This document shows, in pieces, positions 6,373 through 10,841 of a stretch of 10,841 nt of DNA. The notes under the pieces were generated by a model. The model did no database searches. It saw nothing but the letters and a program-made list of their open reading frames with translations, and was not told the origin of the DNA. The stretch comes from Chloroflexota bacterium. Lineage in GTDB: Bacteria > Chloroflexota > Anaerolineae > UBA4142. The stretch spans positions 1-10,841 of the forward strand of contig JACQGS010000232.1 of assembly GCA_016199405.1 (NCBI GenBank). The letters run 5' to 3'. Position 1 is the first letter of the stretch. Each line of letters begins with the position of its first letter. The translations under genes were made by a program, and so were the position numbers.

Positions 6373-7266
6373 ATGTCTAGCGCAGTCGTAACGGCTCTCT
6401 GCTTTGGCGGTTTTCTCTTGCTCTTCGCCGCCGTCGTTTTCTTCGCTGCCATCAAGGTGGTGCGCGAGTATCAACGCTTGGTGGTGTTCCGGCTTGGCAA
6501 GTGCGTGGGGCAGCGCGGTCCTGGTCTCGTGCTGTTGATTCCGTTCATCGAAAACGCGACCTGGGTTGATTTGCGCGAGCAATTCCTCGAGGTCCCGCAT
6601 CAGACGACCATCACGAAAGACAACGCGACGATCTCGGTTGACTTTCTGATTTATTCCAAAGTCGTCAACCCGGTGGATAGCGTCGTGCAAGTGGGCAATT
6701 TCGCCGGCGCATCGCAAGGTATCGCGACGACTACGTTGCGCGCGGTCATCGGCGATATTATGCTCGATGATGTGTTGGCGCAACGCGAACATATCAATAC
6801 GGTTTTGCGGACGAAACTCGATGAAGTCACCGAACGCTGGGGCAACAAAGTGACGGCGGTCGAAATCCGCGAAATTTTGCCGCCGCGCGAAGTGCTGGAA
6901 GCGATGACGCGGCAGATGTCGGCGGAACGCACGCGCCGCGCGGTGGTGACCGAAGCCGAAGGCAAGAAGGAAGCGACCGTCACCGTTGCCGAAGGCGACA
7001 AGCAATCCGCGATTCTGCGCGCCGAAGGTGAAAAGCAATCGCGCATTCTCGCCGCCGAAGGTTTCGGCGAAGCGCTCTCCACGATTTTCAACGCCGCCAA
7101 AGGCATCGATTCCAAGACGATGAGTCTGCAATATTTGGAAGCGTTGAAAGTGCTCGGCGCCGGCGCCTCCACGAAATTTATTTTCCCGATGGAGTTCACC
7201 AATCTGCTCAAGCCGTTCATCGGCTACGCGGCAGAATTGAGCGAAGGCGACGAGAAGAAGAAATAG
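6373..7266 (+). CDS. slipin (SPFH/stomatin/Band 7 protein), NfeD partner
   Basis: A 297-residue membrane scaffold protein that oligomerises in membrane microdomains; bacterial slipins are the partners of NfeD1b proteases. An N-terminal hydrophobic hairpin or helix (6-30) is followed by the SPFH domain: REYQRLVVFRLGKCVGQRGPG (31-51), DNATISVDFLIYSKVVNP (83-100), TTTLRAVIGDIMLDDVLAQR (119-138) and ILPPREVLEAM (168-178). A coiled-coil follows in which AEG recurs at 195, 206, 217 and 228, an exact 11-residue (hendecad) period. The C-terminal segment FIFPMEFTNLLKPF (269-282) is hydrophobic and is the kind of tail cut by NfeD proteases. The C-terminal end is acidic then lysine-rich (EGDEKKK). The start is supported by AGGAGG four bases upstream. 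Confidence 0.96.
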   Translation: MSSAVVTALCFGGFLLLFAAVVFFAAIKVVREYQRLVVFRLGKCVGQRGPGLVLLIPFIENATWVDLREQFLEVPHQTTITKDNATISVDFLIYSKVVNPVDSVVQVGNFAGASQGIATTTLRAVIGDIMLDDVLAQREHINTVLRTKLDEVTERWGNKVTAVEIREILPPREVLEAMTRQMSAERTRRAVVTEAEGKKEATVTVAEGDKQSAILRAEGEKQSRILAAEGFGEALSTIFNAAKGIDSKTMSLQYLEALKVLGAGASTKFIFPMEFTNLLKPFIGYAAELSEGDEKKK

Positions 7267-7290
7267 TGCGTGAGTGCGTGAGTATGTGAG
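7267..7290. repeat. three tandem 8-bp repeats directly after the slipin stop codon
   Basis: TGCGTGAG at 7267-7274 and 7275-7282, then TATGTGAG at 7283-7290. The array starts at the base after the slipin TAG and ends just before the terminator hairpin. It could read as an N-terminal extension of the next gene (GTG at 7274), but that would put the hairpin inside the coding region and is unlikely. Confidence 0.75.
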
Positions 7291-7295
7291 TGAAC

Positions 7296-7335
7296 GTCGA
7301 GACGTTCTGCAACGCAGGGCGTCTCGACATTTTTT
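7296..7335 (+). terminator. intrinsic terminator of the TPR-nfeD-slipin operon
   Basis: GTCGAGACG (7296-7304) pairs with CGTCTCGAC (7320-7328). Inside it two T.G wobbles and CTGC/GCAG continue the helix, giving a 15-bp stem with a 3-nt AAC loop, followed by six T's at 7330-7335. This is a strong rho-independent terminator. It ends only 7 nt before the ATG of the next gene, so that gene must rely on readthrough or an unseen start site. Confidence 0.88.
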
Positions 7336-7342
7336 GTCTCGG

Positions 7343-7912
7343 ATGCCGCAACTCATTCTGATCAAACATTCATTGCCAAAAATCGATCCGCGTGTGCCGG
7401 CGCGCGAATGGCATTTGTCCGATGAAGGGCGCGCGCGGTGCGCGCCGCTCGCGCAAAAACTCGCGACGTACTCGCTCGACCGAGTGGTTGCCAGCATCGA
7501 GCCAAAAGCGAAGGAGACCGCGCAGATTGTCGCGGCGCATCTCGGCATTCCGGTGGAGGCCGCCGATGGCTTGCACGAGCATTTGCGCGTGAGCATCGGT
7601 TACACAAGGCAAGCGGAGTTTGAACGCGCGGTCGCGGGATTTTTCGCGCGCCCCGGCGAATTGGTTTTTGGCGAAGAAACGGCGGACGCTGCGCACGCGC
7701 GGTTTGCTTCTGCACTGGCGCGCGAGTTGGAAAAATATCCGCGCGAAAATCTTGCGATCGTTTCGCACGGTACCGTGATGTCACTGTTCATCGCGCGGGC
7801 GAACGGAATGGACGCATTCGATTTGTGGAAACGGCTGGGATTGCCGGCGATGGCGATCCTTTCATCGGACAATTTGGCGATCCAAGAGTTGGTTGAAAAA
7901 ATCGGCGCGTAA
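7343..7912 (+). CDS. histidine phosphatase superfamily protein (phosphoglycerate mutase-like)
   Basis: A 189-residue cytoplasmic protein of the branch 1 histidine phosphatase fold. The phosphohistidine is His9 in LILIKHSLP, where the usual RHG is KHS, and the second catalytic His is His142 in IVSHGTVMSLF. SIEPKAKETAQIVA (51-64) corresponds to the conserved SPxxRAxxTA helix, and the acidic FGEETADAAHARF (109-121) supplies the proton-donor region. The KHSLP variant suggests a distinct subgroup whose substrate I cannot name. The ATG at 7343 is chosen because homology begins there; frames opening at 7274 would translate through the terminator hairpin. No Shine-Dalgarno sequence or promoter is visible just upstream. 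Its neighbours do not point to a pathway, although the his genes follow. Confidence 0.9.
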   Translation: MPQLILIKHSLPKIDPRVPAREWHLSDEGRARCAPLAQKLATYSLDRVVASIEPKAKETAQIVAAHLGIPVEAADGLHEHLRVSIGYTRQAEFERAVAGFFARPGELVFGEETADAAHARFASALARELEKYPRENLAIVSHGTVMSLFIARANGMDAFDLWKRLGLPAMAILSSDNLAIQELVEKIGA

Positions 7913-7935
7913 GAAACTCTTCAAATTGGGTGGAA

Positions 7936-7952
7936 GGGCAGCCGCGCTGCCC
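7936..7952. repeat. perfect GC-rich hairpin after the phosphatase gene
   Basis: GGGCAGC (7936-7942), CGC loop, GCTGCCC (7946-7952): a 7-bp perfect stem 24 nt past the stop codon. No T-tract follows, so it is not a standard intrinsic terminator; it may stabilise the 3' end or be part of a dispersed palindrome together with the element at 7963-7988. Confidence 0.5.
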
Positions 7953-7962
7953 GTTGTCTCGC

Positions 7963-7988
7963 CCATCCTTCGACTACGCTCAGGATGG
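7963..7988. repeat. REP-like palindromic element (CCTTCGACTACGCTCAGG type)
   Basis: CCATCCT (7963-7969) and AGGATGG (7982-7988) flank TCGACTACGCTC. From memory, the core CCTTCGACTACGCTCAGG and its complement, which reads out as PERSRR in one frame, is a very widespread dispersed intergenic palindrome in environmental bacteria, including Chloroflexota. A genome-wide copy count would be needed to confirm that it is dispersed here. Confidence 0.55.
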
Positions 7989-8086
7989 CTGGGTTGTGCT
8001 ACCCTTTCTATGTTTCTGTCTGTGCACATGCCCAGCGAGGCGTTGGATTCCTTGCAATGATACCGAATAGTCACCAGCCAACAAAT
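7989..8086. other. non-coding stretch upstream of the his promoter, no gene seen
   Basis: Together with the two hairpins before it and the his leader after it, this makes up the 371-nt spacer 7913-8283. I see only a weak inverted pair, GCTGGG (7988-7993) with CCCAGC (8031-8036), and the 8-bp palindrome TGTGCACA (8021-8028), which could be a protein site but has no supporting context. No convincing ORF is present on either strand. Confidence 0.4.
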
Positions 8087-8114
8087 TTGACAGCCGCGTC
8101 GTTCGCGCTATACT
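8087..8114 (+). promoter_or_regulatory. sigma70-like promoter of the his operon
   Basis: A perfect TTGACA (8087-8092), 16 bp and TATACT (8109-8114, five of six). The predicted +1 is near 8121, about 3 nt before the leader-peptide ATG at 8124 and 163 nt before hisZ. This is the best promoter in the window. Confidence 0.85.
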
Positions 8115-8123
8115 GAAAGCGAA

Positions 8124-8198
8124 ATGCAGAACGAAATTTTTTCTTTGAACGCACATCACCATCACAGTATCGGGGTGAGTCGGACGGCGACTCGCTAA
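8124..8198 (+). CDS. hisL: his operon leader peptide with four consecutive His codons
   Basis: A 24-codon ORF: MQNEIFSLNA, then four His codons (CAT CAC CAT CAC at 8154-8165), then SIGVSRTATR and TAA at 8196-8198. A run of His codons in a short ORF between a his promoter and a terminator is the hallmark of attenuation, as in enteric hisL (which has seven His). When charged His-tRNA is scarce the ribosome would stall at 8154-8165; when it is plentiful it reaches the stop at 8196. The start lies about 3 nt from the predicted +1 and no Shine-Dalgarno sequence is possible, so translation is probably leaderless. The sequence is unlike enteric HisL outside the His run, as expected for a peptide under codon-level selection only. 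Confidence 0.85.
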   Translation: MQNEIFSLNAHHHHSIGVSRTATR

Positions 8199-8237
8199 TC
8201 TGGTCGCGCGTACGTTTCACCCCGCCAAGACAAGTCG
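8171..8237 (+). promoter_or_regulatory. alternative RNA pairings of the his attenuator (segments 1, 2, 3)
   Basis: Segment 1, GAGTCG (8177-8182), pairs with segment 2, CGACTC (8188-8193), around GACGG; the stem can extend to 8174/8196 with G.U pairs. Segment 3, AAGTCG (8232-8237), which is the 5' arm of the terminator, repeats the AGTCG word of segment 1 and can pair with CGACT of segment 2 instead (5 bp, then one mismatch and one more pair). A further 8-bp perfect inverted pair, CGGGGTGA (8171-8178) with TCACCCCG (8217-8224), begins five bases after the last His codon. A ribosome stalled on the His codons would tend to cover 8171-8182 and free segment 2; one at the stop codon would cover segment 2. 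The short 2:3 helix is the weak point of this model. Confidence 0.6.
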
Positions 8238-8259
8238 AAATCATCGGCTTGTCTTTTTT
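8227..8259 (+). terminator. intrinsic terminator of the his leader (attenuator)
   Basis: AAGACAAGTCG (8227-8237) pairs with CGGCTTGTCTT (8245-8255) with a single G.U wobble; A8238-T8244 extends the stem to 12 bp and leaves a 5-nt AATCA loop. Six T's at 8254-8259 follow, then GTTT. It lies 29 nt after the leader stop and 24 nt before hisZ, so it terminates transcription before the structural genes unless the alternative pairing forms. Confidence 0.9.
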
Positions 8260-8283
8260 GTTTATCTGGAATCAGAGGCACGC

Positions 8284-9465
8284 ATGAATCCATCGCTCGA
8301 AAAACAAATTCCTTCCGGCGTCGCGGATTTATTTTTCAACGACGCCGCGCGCAAACGCGCTGCCGAAAATGCGCTCGCGCAAACGTTTGCGCGCTGGGGC
8401 TATTCCGAAATCATCCCGCCGATGTTCGAGTACTATGAATCGCTCGCCTCGGCGGCGGGCGCGGAATTGCGCGAAGAAATTTATCGCTTTTTCGATCGCG
8501 ACGGCAGAACGCTCGCGCTGCGCGCCGATTTCACGATCCCGATCGCACGCATCGTCGGCACCAAACTGTATGATCGCGCGATGCCGCTCCGTTTTTTTTA
8601 CGTCGGCTCGGTCTTTCGCTACGAAGAGCCGCAAGCCGGCATTCGCCGCGAGTTTACGCAAGCCGGCATCGAGCTGATCGGCGCGGCGACGCCGGACGCG
8701 GACGCGGAAGCGCTCGCGCTCGCGGTCGAGTCATTGCGCGCGCTTGGCTTGGAAAATTTTCGTTTCACGCTCGGCAGTGTCGCGTATCTGCACGCGCTCA
8801 CGCGCGATTTGCAACTCGACGATGCCGCGCGGCTCGCGTTGGCCAACGCGTGGCGGCGCAAAAATATTTCCGCGCTGAACGGTTTGCTCGATTCGCTTTC
8901 GCTCGATCCTGCGCGCCGCGCCGCGCTCGCGCAAATTCCGGCGCTTGCCGGCGATGCGCGCGTGCTCGACCGCGCACCCGCGCCGAACGACGACGCGCGC
9001 GCGGCGATTGAGCATTTGCGCGCGGTGCTCGCGCGGCTCGCGCCGATGGGCATTCGCGATTGCCTCACGATTGATCTCGCGGAAAATCGCGGAATGGCGT
9101 ACTACACCGGCATCTTGTTTGAAGCGTTTGTCGAGGGGCTGGGCTTTTCGATTTTGAGCGGCGGTCGCTACGACAATCTAGTTGAACGGTTCGGTCCGCC
9201 CTTGCCGGCGATTGGCTTTGCGGTCGGCATCGAGCGCGTGTTGATGGCGCCCCGCGCGGCGCGCGCACAGAATCGCGCCGGCATCGCGCCGGATGTGATC
9301 GCGCAATTGCCGGCGGATTTCGCGGCGATGCAGTCGGCGCGCGCGGCGGGGCAAATCGTCGAGGTGGATGTGTTGAATCGTGAGGCGGATGTGTTGCGCG
9401 AATTCGCGCGCGTGCGCGGCGCGCGCGAAATTTTCTGGCGCGATGGACCCAAGGAAAATCTGTGA
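8284..9465 (+). CDS. hisZ: ATP phosphoribosyltransferase regulatory subunit HisZ
   Basis: A histidyl-tRNA synthetase-like protein without tRNA charging, required by short-form HisG as its activating and histidine-sensing partner. The 393-residue length fits HisZ, and the class II synthetase core is intact: motif 1 region GYSEIIPPMFEYYE (39-52), LRADFTIPIAR (79-89), motif 2 RFFYVGSVFRYEEPQAG (103-119) then RREFTQAGIELIG, YYTGILFEAF (273-282), and motif 3 with GGRYDNLVERFG (293-304) and AIGFAVGIERVLM (309-321). RxDFTxPxAR in place of the HisRS RPEGT, a short C-terminal region without a full anticodon-binding domain, and direct linkage to a 211-residue HisG identify it as HisZ rather than HisS. 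AGAGG at 8274-8278, five bases before the ATG, sets the start. The TGA stop overlaps the hisG GTG start (GTGA). Confidence 0.94.
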   Translation: MNPSLEKQIPSGVADLFFNDAARKRAAENALAQTFARWGYSEIIPPMFEYYESLASAAGAELREEIYRFFDRDGRTLALRADFTIPIARIVGTKLYDRAMPLRFFYVGSVFRYEEPQAGIRREFTQAGIELIGAATPDADAEALALAVESLRALGLENFRFTLGSVAYLHALTRDLQLDDAARLALANAWRRKNISALNGLLDSLSLDPARRAALAQIPALAGDARVLDRAPAPNDDARAAIEHLRAVLARLAPMGIRDCLTIDLAENRGMAYYTGILFEAFVEGLGFSILSGGRYDNLVERFGPPLPAIGFAVGIERVLMAPRAARAQNRAGIAPDVIAQLPADFAAMQSARAAGQIVEVDVLNREADVLREFARVRGAREIFWRDGPKENL

Positions 9466-10097
9466 AGCCGTTGACGATTGCGCTGGCAAAGGGCAGGTTG
9501 CTCGATCCATCCGCGCGCTTGCTCGCGTCGCTCGGTTTTGATTTGAATGGCGCGGCGAATTCGCGCCAACTCATTTGGGATGATGTCGCGCGCGGTGCGC
9601 GATTTTTGATCGCAAAGCCGTCCGACGTGCCGATCTATGTGGAGAACGGCGCGGCGGATGCGGGCATTGTCGGTCAAGATGTTTTGCGCGAGGGCGACGC
9701 GGATGTGTATGAGCCGCTCGCGTTGAATTACGGACATTGCCGGCTTGTCGTCGCCGGCAAAGCCGAGCACGCGGCGGCGGATTGGCGGTTCAATGCCGGC
9801 TTGCGCGTCGCGACGAAATATCCGCGCGCGGCGCAAAAATTTTTTTCCGCGCGCGGGCTGGCGGCGGAAATTATTGGCTTAGCCGGCTCGGTCGAACTCG
9901 CGCCGATGGTCGGACTCGCCGATTTGATTGTGGATTTGGTGGACACCGGGCAGACGCTCAAAGCGAATGGGCTGATTGAGCTGGCGGAAATTTTCAAATC
10001 GCAAGCCGCGTTCATCGTGAATCGCGCGAGTTTTACATTGCGCGCGGACGAGTTACGGGCAATGATGGAAAAGATCGAGGAGCGGCGTGACCAATAA
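9462..10097 (+). CDS. hisG: ATP phosphoribosyltransferase catalytic subunit, short form (HisG-S)
   Basis: Catalyses condensation of ATP and PRPP to N1-(5-phosphoribosyl)-ATP, the first step of histidine biosynthesis. At 211 residues it is the short form that lacks the C-terminal histidine-binding ACT-like domain and works in a hetero-octamer with HisZ. Motifs: IALAKGRL (6-13), IAKPSDVPIYVENGAADAGI (50-69), GIVGQD (68-73), and the PRPP-binding segment around GSVELAPMVGLADLIVDLVD (142-161) continuing TGQTLKANGL. The start is GTG at 9462, overlapping the hisZ stop, with AAGGAA at 9451-9456, five bases upstream. The stop lies 11 nt inside the next gene, so all three genes are translationally coupled. 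Confidence 0.96.
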   Translation: MKPLTIALAKGRLLDPSARLLASLGFDLNGAANSRQLIWDDVARGARFLIAKPSDVPIYVENGAADAGIVGQDVLREGDADVYEPLALNYGHCRLVVAGKAEHAAADWRFNAGLRVATKYPRAAQKFFSARGLAAEIIGLAGSVELAPMVGLADLIVDLVDTGQTLKANGLIELAEIFKSQAAFIVNRASFTLRADELRAMMEKIEERRDQ

Positions 10098-10782
10098 TCT
10101 AGTACGCATTGATTTTCACACGCACACCTACTTGAGCGGCGACGGCGAATTGTTGCCGAGCGAACTCTTGCGCCGCGCGCAATTGAAAGGTTACGCCGCG
10201 CTCGCGATGACCGATCACGTGGACGCATCAAATTTGGAACGCGTCCTCGCGGCGCAATTGCAATATCTGCGCGACGCGGCGAATGATTTTCCGGTCGTCG
10301 CATTGCCCGGCGTCGAGCTGACCGATGTGCCGCCGGCGCGCATTGCCGCACTCGCGCGGCGCGCGAAAGAATTAGGCGCGGCGATTGTCGTCGTGCATGG
10401 CGAGACGATTGCGGAAGAAGTCGCACCCGGCACGAACCGCGCGGCGGTTGAATGCGCGGACGTGGACATGCTCGCGCACCCGGGTTTGCTCACGATGGAT
10501 GAAGCGCGGCTTGCCGCGCAGAATAAAATTTTTCTCGAACTGTCGGCGCGACGCGGGCATTCGCTGACGAATGGGCATGTGGCGCGCAGCGCGCGCGATG
10601 CCGGCGCGCAATTGCTCGTCAACACCGACGCGCATGCGCCCGACGATCTGATGGATCACGCGCGCGCGATGGTCGTCGCGCGCGGCGCGGGGCTGGACGA
10701 CGCGGAAGTCATCGCGGCGACGGAGACGAATCCGCGCGAGTTGCTGGAACGCGCGCGGGCGCGTCTCTATTCCAAAGCGTGA
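10087..10782 (+). CDS. PHP-family phosphoesterase, probable histidinol-phosphatase
   Basis: A 231-residue PHP-fold metal-dependent phosphoesterase. The full set of metal ligands is visible: His11 and His13 (HTH), Asp43-His44 (MTDHVD), Glu77 (GVELTD), His104 (VVVHGET), His131 (LAHPG), and Asp181/His183 (NTDAH). The VVVHGETIAEEVAPGTNRAA stretch (101-120) resembles the branch annotated as histidinol phosphate phosphatase domain proteins in archaea and some bacteria, recalled from memory. Being the third gene of a hisZ-hisG operon behind a His attenuator supports histidinol-phosphate dephosphorylation; other PHP substrates remain possible. The start is GTG at 10087, preceded by GAGGAG at 10077-10082, and overlaps hisG by 11 nt. 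An ATG-initiated alternative would lose the catalytic HTH motif. Confidence 0.88.
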   Translation: MTNNLVRIDFHTHTYLSGDGELLPSELLRRAQLKGYAALAMTDHVDASNLERVLAAQLQYLRDAANDFPVVALPGVELTDVPPARIAALARRAKELGAAIVVVHGETIAEEVAPGTNRAAVECADVDMLAHPGLLTMDEARLAAQNKIFLELSARRGHSLTNGHVARSARDAGAQLLVNTDAHAPDDLMDHARAMVVARGAGLDDAEVIAATETNPRELLERARARLYSKA

Positions 10783-10841
10783 AGTATTTTCCGATGTAGT
10801 TTAGCCCCTCGCGGGCGTCGGACGCGCACAAGGCGCTATGC
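10783..10841. other. 3' edge of window, no gene seen
   Basis: Fifty-nine bases after the PHP gene contain small GC-rich inverted words (GCCC-CTCGC-GGGC near 10804-10816 and GCGT-CGG-ACGC just after) but no T-tract, promoter or recognisable start with a ribosome binding site. It may be the beginning of another spacer structure cut off by the window end. Confidence 0.3.

Noticed and set aside
7274..7342. N-terminal extension of the histidine phosphatase from GTG at 7274
   Set aside because: The extension is encoded by the 8-bp repeats and the terminator hairpin, and family similarity begins at MPQLILIKHS (7343).
7936..7952. Hairpin as terminator of the histidine phosphatase gene
   Set aside because: No T-tract follows the stem on either strand, so a rho-independent terminator cannot be claimed.
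7862..8074. Small - strand frame across the palindromes before the his leader
   Set aside because: Its PSHPERSRRMG stretch is the translation of the dispersed palindrome, and it has no ribosome binding site or family features.
8121..8283. T-box riboswitch upstream of hisZ
   Set aside because: The leader is too short for Stem I, and the conserved T-box antiterminator sequence (GGGTGGNACCGCG type) is absent; the His-codon ORF explains the terminator better.

Overview
The window is 10.8 kb of GC-rich bacterial chromosome. Codons are strongly biased to GCG/CGC, and the spacers are AT-richer and full of short repeats. Gene content is a split ATP phosphoribosyltransferase (HisZ plus short HisG), a PHP-type phosphatase, an NfeD/slipin pair, a HEPN/MNT pair and a GT4 phosphoglycosyl transferase with a GTAG motif. 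Together with the spacer repeats and sigma70-like promoters lying almost on top of start codons, this suggests Chloroflexota (Anaerolineae-like). That placement is inference; no marker gene settles it. There are no rRNA, tRNA, CRISPR or transposase genes.

Layout. 1-1669 (+): tpiA, then a membrane protein with an HEGSH zinc-peptidase motif, separated by a repeat-filled spacer. 1715-2522 (+): a compact HEPN/MNT toxin-antitoxin-type pair with its own extended -10 promoter and a terminator that also works for the convergent gene. 2550-3554 (-): a polyprenyl-phosphate sugar-1-phosphate transferase (WecA/MraY superfamily). 3555-3693: two divergent promoters. 3694-7266 (+): an apparent operon of a membrane-anchored TPR protein, an NfeD-family membrane serine protease and a slipin (SPFH) protein, closed by a strong hairpin terminator. 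7343-7912 (+): a histidine-phosphatase-superfamily protein. 7913-8283: a regulatory spacer. 8284-10782 (+): hisZ, hisG and a PHP-family probable histidinol-phosphatase, each overlapping the next by a few bases.

The most notable item is the spacer before hisZ. A near-consensus promoter (TTGACA-16-TATACT) is followed after about 9 nt by a 24-codon ORF containing four consecutive His codons. The ORF stop lies just after a small hairpin, and a 12-bp intrinsic terminator with six T's follows before hisZ. This is a classical histidine transcription attenuator, and its leader peptide appears to be translated from a leaderless mRNA. All four sigma70-like promoters found here put the predicted +1 within 0-8 nt of an ATG, so leaderless or near-leaderless initiation may be common in this organism.

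How the genes work together: HisZ is the regulatory partner that short HisG needs for the first step of histidine biosynthesis, and the PHP protein is placed to remove phosphate from histidinol phosphate. The NfeD protease and slipin are an established membrane partner pair; the upstream TPR protein is a candidate third component on the outer face of the membrane. Five gene spacers carry short-period degenerate repeats, each with a different unit, and one of them encodes the C-terminus of the GT4 protein.
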